From Miscanthus floridulus (taxonomy: Eukaryota; Streptophyta; Magnoliopsida; Poales; Poaceae), in contig NC_089584.1 in NCBI RefSeq assembly GCF_019320115.1, positions 71,145,533 through 71,209,532 on the forward strand: DNA of 64,000 bases, in the 5' to 3' direction. The translations under genes were made by a program, and so were the position numbers. The notes beneath the pieces were generated by a model, which saw only the letters and a list, made by a program, of their open reading frames with translations, was not told the DNA's origin and made no database searches. Positions 1 to 12,870 of the stretch are shown here, piece after piece (the first letter of the stretch is position 1; every line of letters begins with the position of its first letter).

Positions 1-2042
1 TGTAGCGATGCGAAGCGGAAGGAAACTCGATGATGCACTACCAAAGTCTATCCTCGATGTCGTGCTAAACCATGTGGCGGTACGATCATTTTGATGACCT
101 AGGGCACTAATCGGAGAGTAGAGATGGTGGGGAAGCATCAGAGGATCACCATGGTCTGTGCTGAGGTGATGGTTGAAGCAGAGGAGGGTCGAGATGACCT
201 AGCCACATGCGTGCGAGCCCAACGGCGACGCTCCGAGGCAGACATCGATGTGTCACCACATCACCGATGAGAACCCTAGCCAAAATAGCGTGAGCACTGA
301 ATAGAGGGAGTCAAGGTGAGTATAGGGTTATGAGCAATTGAACTGCTATCAACCCTACAGGCCTTACCCCTGAACCTACTGGCTCGGCGGAGCACATGAC
401 CGGCGGCAAGCAAAATGCCAAATTGCCGGTTGGTAGTGCTCTGCCGGGCTTGAGGGGAAAGAGATAGCTAGCTGACTTCCTAAGCTACCCACTAGAGCAA
501 GGAATTATGTAGTGAAGCTCGCTGATGCTAGGAGGGAAGGAGTAGTGGTCCCATGCACGGTGCGGTCGTGGAGAGGGCACACAAGAGAGCCCGAGCAGGT
601 TAAGATGGGGCGGCTCCGATTGATGGTGGCAGCACAAGCATGTGCACATAGATGACAAGACATGGAGGCTTGGCATAAAACGCTTGGAATGTAGTGGCAG
701 GACCCAAGCGGGGCTCACCAGCGTCGGCTAGTGGGGCAAGGCGAGGCAGAGAGGCATCACCATCGCCATTGTGACCAGGGCCAGTCGACCTAGACGTGGC
801 GGGCAATGGTGCATGCCTGGAGACTTAATGCGGTTGGTGAATTCAAGGGCAGAGCGAGCACCACAGCGGCCAAGCGAGGGTAGCCACAGCTGCAGGTTGC
901 TCCTGCACGCGGCACAACGGTCGGCCACTCAAGTGTAGCGCACACACTGAGCAACAGAGGGAGCCAGGCCGTAGGTAGGTGAGATCGGCCAACACAAGGC
1001 GAGGGACACTGCGTGGCATCGACTGACCATGCGAGTAGGCCAGCGGCAATAGCCTGGCTACAGCTTGGGCTCGGCGCCAGCAGCGCTTGCGCACGCGCGG
1101 TGACCATGGACTCAGGCAGAACGACTGCAATCGGTGTCGTGCACACATTTTAAAGCAAAGCAAAAGGTGCTGATCAACACGACCGGGGTTCAACCAATTC
1201 CACTAACCTAAAGCCGATACTAACATGACCTAGCAAAGCAATCATCATGACCAGAGAACAACCAGAGAGGGAGATAAAAGGATGCCAACATGAGTTCGTC
1301 ACGCTAAACGCTGGTTCGCGAACAGAGCACTAACAACATGCTCTACAGGTCGTTTCAACGAAGTTTGGACAATTTTGCAACGCCAACGCAAAACCAAACT
1401 AGTCCATGAACTACACCATGTCAAGGTACTCGTTATGGTGCAACCAACAATACAAAACATGGATCTAGTGTTTAAGAAATTTAATCAAAATTTAAATGCC
1501 AAAACGGCATCATCATTTGGTTTTTAGACTTAGGTCATTTTAGTTCTAGAAGCTAAAATTGAATTCCACATTCCATTCTTGAGCTATCAAAAATACTATT
1601 GAGCAACATCTATTCACCAAAACAAAAGTTGCATTTTCATCTACCAAACTTGTACTTCAAATTTTATTTAAGTACTAAATACAAGTTATATTTTATTTTT
1701 GTTTATAAAAATTGTTTTTCATGCTTAATCAAATAGGACAAGCCACTCACTATTTATTTGCTAGAATTGCTATCAGGCATTTTAAGCATTTTCTTCATAC
1801 TTTTCCAAAACAAACCCTAAACAACTTTTGTTCCAAAGATTATTTAAAAGCTTTTAAGTACCAAAGAAAAATTGATTAGCAACACTTGTTTGATTCTTTT
1901 ATTCACAAAAGTAAGTCACACCAGGTTCACCTTACCATTTCATGTGAGAATTTATTTTTAAAATCTTAGAAAACATATACGCTAGGGTTTATTAGGCCTT
2001 AACCTCAGTGCTAACTAAGTTCGTAATACTAGGGGTGTTACA
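1..2042 (-). repeat. Long LTR of a gypsy-type element, cut by the window start
   Basis: Read on the minus strand this begins TGTAACACCCC at 2042, has an AT-rich stretch of about 0.8 kb and then a GC-rich block (about 1-1190). The same architecture recurs in four other LTRs of this window. No gag or pol homology is visible. The GC-rich block produces many overlapping open frames on both strands without recognisable domains, so I do not call genes in it. The other end and its target duplication lie outside the window; the base pairs after the end (2043-2047, cctga) are the candidate duplication. Assignment to a chromovirus (Tekay/Del-like) lineage is inference from the TGTAACACC terminus and the great LTR length. 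Confidence 0.6.
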
Positions 2043-3266
2043 CCTGACCCAACTCAGCATCCCTGAGGCTTGCTTCTTCACCAAGATACGAACCTTATTC
2101 ATGGAAAACCATAGCCCCCGATGATGCCTCGATGATCTCGCCCACGCCGCCGATGGCGGCATAATCCGATGGCCTATCTAGTTGCCCAAATGCTCTATAG
2201 GCACAATGGCGCTGCCAGCAATGACAACACTATGAGGCGGTACATGAGATGGGTCAAGGGCAGGGAAGGATCATGGGCGGCGATGGTAGGTGGCGGTGAA
2301 CCAACAAGTAGTTGCCTAAGAAACAATGGCTGTGTGTTGTGCCATTGCCCGGCCGTCAAGCTGATCAACCAATCGATGTGGGGCATGCTGTCGTTGCCAC
2401 CACTAGCATAGGTATGCGACGTTATTCCATGCGCAAGCGGCGTCTGCGGCAATATTGTAGATGAATGGAAACTTAGGGCACTGTATTGCAGCGAGGACTA
2501 TAGGCTTCGCAAAGAAATCCATTTTTTCGAATGGGATTTTTTGAATGCGAATTTTGAATAAGAGACTAGTAATATAATTCACTCTTTATGTGCGAGAGTG
2601 AGTTACTCCCTCCGTCCTGAAATGTAGTGTATTCCAACATTTGAAATTTGTCCTCAAATATAGTTTATTCTGTAGCTTTTGATTTCCTGTTGCTTTTCCT
2701 TAATTAAAGCATAGAATAAAAATAGGAATGTGAGTTGCATGACAATAGCAACTATTAAGAAAATGAAATGATACATGCGGGACTCACACTGGGCTTGGAA
2801 ATTGACACAAAAGTGTTACCGTCCACACCGTCTACAGGTGGCAGTGAAGGCTATCGGTGGTGGTGAATGGGTCCTACGAAGATGTTACCACCTACTCTAA
2901 TAACAATGATCATGTCATATGGTGTCATACGTGTCAAAGGCAGAACGTTCTAGGCAACAGTAAACATAGATATGTTCAAAGTTCAAACTTATAGTAAATA
3001 GTAGTAGTATGTACAATTTTTGTATAGAATGCAGAGGTGGATTATAATCCAACTACTCATGGGGAGTGTTAAAAATGATGTCCGGTACATCCATCATGGC
3101 CGAGACGGCCATGGCCACGGGCTGAAAGTAGATGACGAGGCCCTCTCGATCATGAAAGGATGACCGTGGCAGGAACCCTAACTCTAGCCCACGTAGGCCC
3201 CCACGTCGAAACTGGGCGGCGGCCAGGGCTCCTATGGCACCTTGGTGAATGTCGTAGTTGGTCAAC
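2043..3266. other. Unassigned spacer between two long LTRs
   Basis: No gene is supported here. A motif like the end of a Stowaway/mariner-type element (ctccctccgtcc) occurs at about 2607-2618, but no matching inverted end was found nearby, so at most it is a truncated copy. The small open frames on both strands show no family similarity. Confidence 0.4.
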
Positions 3267-3436
3267 TATGGCAGAACCGCCTAATCTAATGCCTCCTAGG
3301 AGTACTTGTCTTCCATTAGACACTAAGTTCCCAAGAGAGGACACTAAACTACGCAGTTCTGTTGAGCACACCCCAAGAGAGAACTCAAAAATCCACATTT
3401 TTTCATCAGGATCATAAATGAGAGAATAAAGCTTAC

Positions 3437-3441
3437 AACAT
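3437..3441. repeat. Left target-site duplication AACAT
   Basis: The pentamer aacat directly precedes the solo LTR and recurs exactly at 6955-6959. Confidence 0.85.
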
Positions 3442-6400
3442 TGTAGCAGCCGGTTTTAAAAACAAAACTAGATACACACCATATGTGAGCCCAGGAAGTC
3501 AAATCTCACATATAACTACAAATAAGGGTAATATCAATAGATAATGCTTAAATACATAGCATATTAGTATAAAGAATATAACCTCAGAGTATAGACAATG
3601 GAAAGACAACTTCGATCCTCAAGCGAAGACTCTAGTTTCATAGGGACAACTGACTGGTTGATCACAAGCTTAATTCCTCCAAACTCTAGCAATCTGGTAC
3701 CCATCCGGTATTTTTATCCAATAATTGATAAATAAAGCAAGCGTAAGTACATGTTGTACTCAACAAATATAACATAGGGTTCATGAGGCTCAAAAGGCTG
3801 ACACTGGTTAACTGCGATTAGCTTTTAGTGAGTCATGATTTTAGCATAGGTGTACAACAAGTTTATCTCAAGCCCATAAACACATGATTAGGTAAACATG
3901 AATAATGAATGGCATAAACAGTAATCATTAATGAGCATCTTCATCATCCATATCATTAGTATTCATCATCATTAACCATTAGTGATCATCTATTCCATAA
4001 ATGTTCCAAGGCCGCTCGTGACCGTGAGCACGGCTGATATACCAGTTTTACACTCTGCAGAGGTTGTACACTTTCACTATGAGTCATGATTTACCCTTTC
4101 GCCCGAGGTGGCCAACCTCTTGACCCACTCCCAAGGAAGGTCGGTAGGGTTCACTATGAAGCCTTTCAAAGGTTCGTCCAACAAGTTAGGGCCATTAGAT
4201 TCACTCGGCAAACAGATGTAGGAACCCCCCTGTCGAATGGCACAATTCCATCATGGCTATACACATAAGAGTAGAGGTTGTCCTATACCCGATTCGTTAA
4301 GCCATTCTTACGCCAATAAAGGCAACCACTAACAAGCTAGAAAAGGTCCTCATACCAAGCTAAAGCCATATAGCCCTCACAGCTGTACTGTAAGTCCTGG
4401 ATGATCACTTACAGATAAGTCCTTAGGGAGAGGAATCTAGAGCACCATAAAAATAGCCCAATGCTCTAGCCCCCTTATTCCATGTTGCTAAAAAGCATCT
4501 TTTAGTGTTTATTGCATATTCCATTAGTCAAGTTACAAGATCATGGCTTTAGTTGAGCACTAGCATCATACTACCCAATGCAATACCCCATAGGTATCAA
4601 GGTACAAGGTAACAAAGCACTAGGAAATCCTTAGTAGCAGTCAAGGTAGACACATGCAGTATGAATCAAATGATTAAAGGTGTATAAGACAACAAGGATG
4701 ATCCCATGCTATACTTGCCTTAAAACACCGATCCTTTGGTAAGCTTTAATCTTCAACATTCTTCTTCTTGATCACCACGTATATCTCACCGACTAGACGT
4801 AATCATAAAGCACCACACAAGCATCCATACAATCATACACAAAGCAAACAATAGAACTAAATCAGAACAGTACACCAATCATAGAAAAATAAGTAAAAGA
4901 GTTTGAAATACGATTCTACACATCACTACGAACACACAATCGTGAGAAGCACTCTAATCGGAGCTACGGTTGAAAAGATACAACTACCGAGAGATCTACT
5001 CATGAAAGAAAAATATAAAACCATTAGCTTCATGTGTTTTAATTATATAACAACATATATAAGATATTTTATAGATAATATAAATTAAGTCAAACTTTGA
5101 TTTGAATTATAAAACTAAAGTAAAACAAATCATATTTTATTTACAAAACCCAGTTGCATAATTGTTAATCAAGATATGATTTAAACCATGATATTCCAGT
5201 ATTAGTGACATGATAAACTCTGTTACTAATGCATAGATCTCATCGCCATGAATCTAACGCAACTTGTTTGGCTCAAAACAGAGTTGAAACGTAGAAAATA
5301 TGAAATAAACAAGGTTTCCTTTATTAAAATAATAGATTAAATCTAATCACAAATTTTAAAAGTTAAAAACCTACTTAACAGTAGTATTAACATGTAGATT
5401 ATGAAATTATGAACCTAACGCAATTTGAACGGATCAAATCAGAGTTAAAACGGAGAAGTTATGGCTAAATTAAAATCAGTGGCAATTCTGTAAATAAGTG
5501 AAAACGTATTTTAGATTAAACCGATGAAACAACGCTTTCCAAAGAAGAAAATGTAACCTATGATTGCGCTTTGGACCATGGGTTCTACATTCAAAAACTC
5601 CAGGGCCACGCGAAGGGGTATGGCCCGATCTGGACCGCAGATCAAGCGATGAACGGCTGAGGAGGGGCTAGGCTTATTCCGTCGTCGGAATAGGACCAAG
5701 AGGTGGGCGGCCATGGCCGGAAACAGAGCACCTCGCTGGAGATTTTGGGGAAAATTGCGATGGGATAAATTGGACTAGGAGTTTGGCACAAGGAGCAATA
5801 TTGGGAAGCGCCAAACTCAATTTGGCCATCGATAGAAGCTATGGGCGAGCAGAGCAAGTTACCAGCGTGCCATGGCGGCGGCGGAGCGACAGCGTAGCAT
5901 TGCAAGGCGACTCAGAGCGAGGAAGAGGGCGTCAAGGGGTTATGCGGGTTCAAGAAGTTCACGCGAAGCTCTGTGAGATACTTACCGTGGCTGAGGACCA
6001 ACAAAAACGGCACGGTGACTCCGGCTTCTTCACAACGGAGCTTGGACGGTGGAGCTAGAGCATAGGAAGGCGTGGCGGCTGCTCTAGGGCTTGATGTGGA
6101 ACAAAGAGGGCGCGGAGGTCGCTATTTGTGATACTGGCGTGGCTTGGAAATCACGCAACCAAGTGAGGCGGTGCGGCGTGGGACTCCCAAGCGGCGGCGG
6201 TGGCAGAATCCATGATGGGTACGAGCGGGAGGAGGGGGATAGAGCTGATAGGGTGGCCCCACCTATCGGCGTCGGTGAGAACGGGGCCAGGGTGGTAGAG
6301 AGAGCGGGGCGCGGGCGCGGCTTTAGCTTGGGTTGGTGCGCTAGACCGCGGAGGGAGCAGGTGCGAGTGGGCGGGCATTGCTACTAGGCTATGGGACAGC

Positions 6401-6954
6401 GGTGCTGGGGCTTCGATCGGGCGACTGGGCCTGCGGAGCTAGTTGGGCCACGAGGTTAGGGGAAGGAAGCTGGGCTGCGCGGAGCTGAACGGGCCAACGC
6501 AGTGGAGAGAGGGACAGAATGGGGTTTCTTCGTTTTTTTATTTCTTTTCTTTTCTTATTTCAAATCCAATTCAAATATGAACCAAACCAAATTTGAATAG
6601 AGTTTCAAACACACTTTTCAACTTAATAAGAAATTTTGGTAAGTACCCAAAAATAAATTTTACCACTTTTAAATCCTCTTATTTTCTAAGTCCCTTTTTC
6701 CTTCTTTTCCTTTACTTCAAAGCCATTTTTAATTTCATTTGCAAAAGCAATTTAAACCATTTGGAATTTTCAATCAAAGCCACTCAACCAAATAAATCAA
6801 ATGCAAGGGCATGTATGCTCAAACATGTTGCCAAACCTTATGGTGAATTTTAATTTAATGAGTATTTTTATTTTTCTATATTTCATGAGCACAAAATTCC
6901 AAATTAAATCATTTTAATCCTATTTTCAAAAGAGGCAAATTTTAGGGTGTTACA
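3442..6954 (-). mobile_element. Solo LTR (3513 bp) with 5-bp duplication
   Basis: Ends are tgtagcagcc at 3442 and gggtgttaca at 6954, so on the minus strand it runs TGTAACACCC to GGCTGCTACA. It is flanked on both sides by aacat. Layout on the minus strand: about 430 bp AT-rich, about 1 kb GC-rich (5560-6520), then about 2.1 kb AT-rich. No gag-pol is present, so this is a solo LTR left by recombination between the two LTRs of a full element. It interrupts the older LTR that resumes at 6960. Open frames in the GC-rich part (for example 5783-6387) lack domain similarity. Confidence 0.85.
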
Positions 6955-6959
6955 AACAT
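6955..6959. repeat. Right target-site duplication AACAT
   Basis: Exact copy of the pentamer at 3437-3441, directly after the LTR terminus. Confidence 0.85.
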
Positions 6960-8129
6960 TCTTAAGTCATTTCTTACATCACTTTATTACAGTACCAGAA
7001 TATTAACTCAATTTATTATAATAAGGAATATAACAATGCTATTAGAGTTACAGAGGAAGCAGGATCAATTTAAGGACATGGTGGAGCATTAACATAGTTT
7101 ACATTTTTATACAAGAGATGCTAGCAGATTTTATATCTTTTCTTATAAAAACCTTTCATGAGGGTTATAAATAAATAGTACAGTTGTAGCATGAAAGGAA
7201 TCCTCTCTGATCCCATTAGGAGGTTTCTACACACAAGAGTCAGCTCTAAGTATCCTTTGATCACCTGCAATAGGGGAATAAAACCCTAAGTACTCGATTG
7301 TACTCAGCAAGACTTACCCGATAGGAGGAAAATAAAAGACTCCAAGGATATGCAAGGCTATCTGGCTTGTGGGTTATTGCATTTGCGGAAGCATTACTAA
7401 ACATGCGTCCTTACATTCAACTTCATTAGCAGTCATCATTAGTTCATTAAGCACCTATGCTACTTTCAAGCAGGTGGTAAGCAATTAGAACCATTTTACC
7501 ATCTTTCATATCCCAGTTCTTACTATGGTGCTAGACCATAGCTAAGTCGGTATCGTCTCACAGAAATGGCAATTCACAAACCAATGTATCCCAGCTGGGT
7601 ACCCCAAAACACACGCCCCATTTGTACCCCAGGCATAAACAAGACCAACCCATTCCACTCCTGTCATGGGTCCAGGTCCCTATCCAAACTTGGACTCCAA
7701 GCCCCCACACTTGAGACCCGATCTCAGTATGGTGCTTAGACCTCCACCTTTCCCCGCCTCCGATCAGTCGGTCCGAAAAGAGCCAGAACCCACGACAAGA
7801 GCGTAACGAGCCTTCCCGCTCCCATAAGCAAGTATGTGCTTAGGATAATAAGTCTATGACCTAAATACCATCCACAGCAACAGACGGTCCTCAATCGACA
7901 CAGGCAGAACAAGTGCCATCCGAGCCTCCCTCGAATGCCTAACCAAGTCCAGATCCAAAGTACCATTCCGTCCGGTCTCCAATTATCATTCATATATATT
8001 CCATGTGACAGTAATATAATAACAACAATAATATCTTTCCTACCTCTCACGAGTGATAGTTAATCACTCGACTTCTATCGGATCCTATAGCATAGCAATC
8101 TACATGATCCTGACATACTAGTAGGACTC

Positions 8130-8153
8130 ATATATATATATATATATATATAT
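8130..8153. repeat. (AT)n microsatellite
   Basis: An uninterrupted AT dinucleotide run of about 24 bp inside the older LTR. Confidence 0.95.
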
Positions 8154-10967
8154 GCAAGTGGTTTTCATTCAACTCCTTAAAACTTAATGCACAAGCATAA
8201 GATAAAGTCCAGAATAATAGGGGTTATGCACCAGGGCTTGCCCGGGTAAGATATAACCAAAAGTTCACATTCCATCATAGTGACACAATCATCAAGGCAT
8301 CATCTTTTCTGCTACTTCAGTCGACTCCATGATCCATCGTTGTTCCTATTATGATATACGTGGATACAACGCAGAGGCGCAATTAATCAACGGTAACCGC
8401 AACTCTTAAATATACGATTACGCTCCACAAGCTAACGAGCTAGATTTAATGAATAATGTCCTGGTCTATGTATCCATGTCGTCAAGTAAGGCTTTATCTT
8501 CGAAAAAATGTTCTAGTTTTAAAATCCCAAGGTGCTTTGACATTTTATTGATTAAATATATATTTTTGAACTAGGGCTCATTTAGCAACCTTAGCAAACT
8601 AATTATTATGAAGCTACAAAAATTACAGTGAGCACCTAATAATGTTAGGGAATTACTGTAAAAGTTTTAGAGCCAACACTATCACCAATTCATTACAAAA
8701 ATTCCTGCAAGTTTATGTCTTACAATATTAAGCATCTTAAATTAATTAGATAACTCCTAGAAATATTACAAAACTATATGAATAAAATATACTAGCAGAT
8801 AGATCACAATTTTAGGAACCTAACAAAATTTGTTTCATAATTTTCGGACACCTACATGATTTTAGATTAATTACACAAAACTGGTTCTTAAATAAAAATA
8901 CAAAATCATTTCTAATTCTTTACTAAAAAGACGAACCAAACTGGCCCAATGCGGCCCACGTGAGGCGCGGCCCACGCGGGGAGGCGGCCCACCGCGAGGA
9001 GCCTGGATGGGCTGGTGTTTTAGCGAAAACACCCCTTGAGCTTCCTACTATTCTCGCAACCACTATTCGTCCTATTTACTCAGTCAGCACTTATGCACGA
9101 AAGACCTTGAGACAAGTTGTCTTCGCATCGGGGAGGTCCTCGAGACCCCTATGCTTGCCAGCACGACATGGACCGATACAGCCCCATTATGCCGGCCAAC
9201 CAGGACCCTTGCAGACCTAGCTATGGGACCAATGCTCACCTAGGGGCCGACGCGTGATGATGGGCGGTGGTTGCACGAACGAAGGTGAAGCAGAGCGGGC
9301 TCTCCTTGATGGTGGGCAACTTGTGGCGGCGGCAACCACGTTTCGGTGAGCCACAACATGCAACAGATAATAGAAGTGATAGGTAAGCATTAGTGAAGCA
9401 CCACGATCCTACCCGTGGCAGAGGCCTGACCGGAGATGCCCCGAGCAAGTCTGGCCACATGCGCACCACAGCGACACGGCCATGTTAGCGGCGTGGAGGC
9501 GGCTATAGGACTGTGACTTGGGTGTGCACAATGAAGAGGGGTTCTAGGCGGGGCTAGTGGTGTGGTCCATTCGATGTGAGATGGTGAGGTTGGAGCTAGC
9601 CATGGTGAGGCAGGATGGGCATTAATGGCACTATGGTGGGAGCAAAGCTCCAAAATTGGAGCTTGGCCTGGCCGTAATCAAGGTGGAGTGGGGGTGGTTG
9701 ATGAGAGACTATGAGGATGGGCTATGGGTGCATGTAATTTATGGGAGACGACCCCTCGTAGGTAGGCGCATTGGCATGGCTCGGCGGCAAAGAGAAGGAA
9801 AGAGAGAGAGAGAGACGGGGTGCGACCGGTGACTGGACAAGGCGAGCCTTGGCAGGACATGGTTGACGTGACCAGCGTAGCTTGTGGCCAAACGCTAACC
9901 GATAGGTGCGCATGCTCAAGACTAGCGTGGCCCACGTGCCGCAGTGCCATAAATGGCATGGCGATGGCGGTCTGGCCTCGTGCGCGCGGCATCAAAGCGG
10001 GCCAGCGACACAGCGTGGTGCAGTGGTAGGCGATGTAGTGTGAAGTAGCGGGTAGGCATGAGCGCAATGTGATGCGATAGCAGCAGTGGCAGTTGCGTCG
10101 TAGCGCGAGGTGGGTCGGCTACACGGTAGTGCGCGTGGTAGGGCAGCGCCGCTCAGCCGTCCATGCCACAACAACAGCGACTCCTCGTAGTTGGGTCAAG
10201 GCGACCAGGCTGGCCAAGTGTGGCAGCACGCATGCGCACGTAGAGCGCACAAACGCCGCGACAGTGCACCCCCATGGCCTAGTGACCGCGCCTAGCCTAG
10301 AGGGCTAGCCCGAGAACATATTGTGCACATATTTTAAAGCAGCGACTACCACTAAACCATTGCCTCTAAACCAAAACCGACTTCACCACGATCAAACTGA
10401 TACATGAGGCTGCTCAATGAAGTGAAAACACCGCATCACCCTCTAACCCAATCTCTCTAAATAAATTGCTAAAGTTAGCAATGTCTAGCTGTACACAAGC
10501 TTGAAATTTTCTAAGTTTTGAGTTGAATTTGATTTCAATTTGTGATTTCTAAGCTATTGGAAATATTAGCTATTAATATCATTTTTCGATAGCAAGTATT
10601 TCACTGTCATCTACAAAGTTCAATTTCAAACTTCATTTAAGTGTCACATGTGTGTTCTATAGTGTTTTTGCTCAATAAAAATTGGTTATTTTAGGCTACA
10701 AGAAATTTATCAACACCTTCTATCACATGCATTATTACACAAACACAATGCTCATGACATGATTTAGTAGTTGGTTTAGGGTGTAACATCGAGGGTGATA
10801 CATCAGCTCCACAACCCGCGCTGGCAAGGCATGGAGACACTCCTCCATTATCACCCTCGCAGGCACCATCGCGCGGATGGCAGCGACTACTGCCTAGTTG
10901 AGGGCGTCAAAACGATGACTATTTTCCACCACAACTAGGAGGCGATGTGGGTGTTGTCGTGGACATC

Positions 10968-11438
10968 CTAGCGAAGGAGGATTGCCTCCACCATCTGCCC
11001 AGCCAGGTCATCATTGCCCCGACACAACTTTGCTGCCTTGGCTAGCACAGCGTGGAGCTGCTCCTCAATGGCTGAAAAAGGTGACAACAAAACCCTACAA
11101 CTAAACACATGATGTCGCATCGCATGAAGTGAAAGAGCAAGATTGTGCCCAATATGACTTACCAGCGAGCCACGCCTAGGCCTCGGTAGCCGTAGCCTTC
11201 GCCGCAGCCGTTTCACGCTCTAACATGACAAGCGCTGTCTACACGGCTTTGAGGCAAAGCTGCAGCCGATGCGCCTTCTAGCTCTCCTCCCTGAGGGTAG
11301 ATCAGGGCACCGGTTGTGGTGACACCAAGGTGCCTTCCCTGTCAGTGAGGAAGCGTGGCACCAGATGCGCCATGGAGATAGCACTGCACAAAGGGGAAGC
11401 ATCAAGACCACCAGCGTAAGATAAAGTGCAAGATCCAT
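10968..11438 (-). pseudogene. Decayed coiled-coil transposon protein fragment
   Basis: On the minus strand two open stretches can be joined across the interrupted phrase LREES.KAHRLQL and ERETAAAKATATEA, followed by a good splice donor (GTAAGT near 11165), then AIEEQLHAVLAKAAKL. Composition is rich in A, E, K, L and R with heptad-like spacing, as in the coiled-coil part of antisense proteins coded by grass gypsy elements. Several in-frame stops are present. The family is not certain; I base it on composition and on resemblance to such proteins, not on a catalytic motif. Confidence 0.35.
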
Positions 11439-12549
11439 ACTTAATTACTAGTACTCCCATCACAAACTGTCACGAAGGAGGAGAGGACCTCCAAACACCC
11501 TCTCCTCTAGCAAGTCTTCTCTTGGGCACTTCTACCGCTCCGCCATTAGATGAGATTTGGAAGATGGGGTGTGTGGGTGGTAATTAAGTGTAACGAGTTT
11601 AGAAAGCAATCATAGTTGGTACCCCTTTTATTGAAGGATATATAGGTGAGCTAGACGCCCGTTGGATTTCCCTATGATTGCGCCGAGTGAGAGCAAGAGT
11701 TAAGGTGAGGCCACATCTCCCATGATCTTAGTGGAGCACACTTCTCTCAGAAATGACATTGGAAGTTGGACAGAGAAAATTGACTACACCACATAGCCCG
11801 TCTGAAGGGTCTCGTCCACTCAGTCGCCCACCATCGGAGTAGAATAAAAATATGAATGCGAGTACCACAACGACATGAGCCAACATTTCGTTAAAAAGTA
11901 AATCTTTATTCATAAGTCCAGTAGGTTACATTTGAAAGGTGTACAATAGCAAAGATGTGTATCAAAGACTACTAGGTGTGTACAATAACAAAGACATATC
12001 GAGTACATAAAACATCCTATACTCGACCACAACATCGCAAGACTTCCACTAACATCACCCAAGAACAGGCATAGAGTGGAGTTTGAAATGATAGAGTAGT
12101 AGTACTCATAGGCTACTCCGATGAGGAGAGCTCACACGACCCACCTCGCAAAGCTTCCACTTGCATCCCCCATGTAGACAAGGGTTGCAGCGGAAAGCAC
12201 GAGGAGACATGTCCACGTGTTTGACTCCTCCACAGAAATGGAAGAGAGGATCACCCCTAGACAAACCAAAGGCGGTGATCCTCCCTATATCTTCACAAAA
12301 CTTCCACTAGCATCGAGGACGAGTAGCCATTGCTGCATCCCAAATGTAGAAGAAAGTCAATCTTCATGGCCTTATCCCATCACCGGTGCTGCCGCCGAAG
12401 AAGTTGAAGAACGAGCACCATGGCAATCAAGATGGATGACAGGCTCAAAAGCTTCCTTTCACTAAAACTAAAGGTGGTGCTTGGAGGAAGAATGTGTGTG
12501 GATTTAGCACAACTAATGGCAAACTAGCTTACCTTGGCTTAAATAGCCC

Positions 12550-12870
12550 CACCTCAAGACACGCGTGGGGAAGGCAACAGTCAAGGTTCATGACATCCAG
12601 GGCCACCCACATGACTCACGAGCATGGAGCAGTGAACATAATGCGGTTAAGATTTCCTGGCACATTTGATTCCCTACCACATTTCATCCTCATCTAAAAC
12701 TAGACTTAATGATGATGTGTACTCAAGTGTATGATACGACACGAGCAGGGAAGGCAACAGTCAAGGTCCGTGACATCCATGGCCACCCGCATGAGTCACA
12801 CAGGCGATGGAATAGGGCAGACGGCGTGGACCATTTGATTCCCTACTATATTTGAGGCGCATCTCTAACG
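12550..12870. repeat. Direct repeat pair, about 130-140 bp each
   Basis: Copies at about 12550-12690 and 12739-12870 share gggaaggcaacagtcaagg, 'gacatcca(g/t)ggccaccc' and 'catttgattcccta'. They are diverged by several substitutions and a short length difference. No function is implied; this could be a local duplication inside an old transposon. Confidence 0.6.

Larger units (their letters stand above)
3267..10788 (-). repeat. Older long LTR, interrupted by a younger solo LTR
   Basis: The right end reads TGTTACACCC on the minus strand (at 10788). The left end, tatggcagaaccgcc at 3267, aligns with the left ends of the LTRs at 13188 (tgcaatagaaccgcc) and, on the other strand, at 61976 (tgtggcagaacc). 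Removing the nested LTR and its duplication leaves about 4.0 kb, with the AT/GC/AT layout of the family: GC-rich at about 8960-10310. The flanking pentamers tcaac (3262-3266) and tcgag (10789-10793) match at only 3 of 5 positions, so either the duplication has decayed or the two ends are not partners. No coding domains are seen. Confidence 0.5.

Noticed and set aside
485..1193. Several overlapping minus-strand open frames of 66-118 codons
   Set aside because: They lie in the GC-rich block of a long LTR, overlap each other in different frames, and have no domains.
2607..2660. ctccctccgtcc motif suggesting a Stowaway-type element
   Set aside because: No matching inverted end was found in the following sequence, so an element cannot be delimited.
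9390..10308. Cluster of open frames on both strands
   Set aside because: High GC content makes stop-free runs likely; composition is Ala/Arg/Pro-rich without family motifs, and the block matches the GC-rich part of related LTRs.
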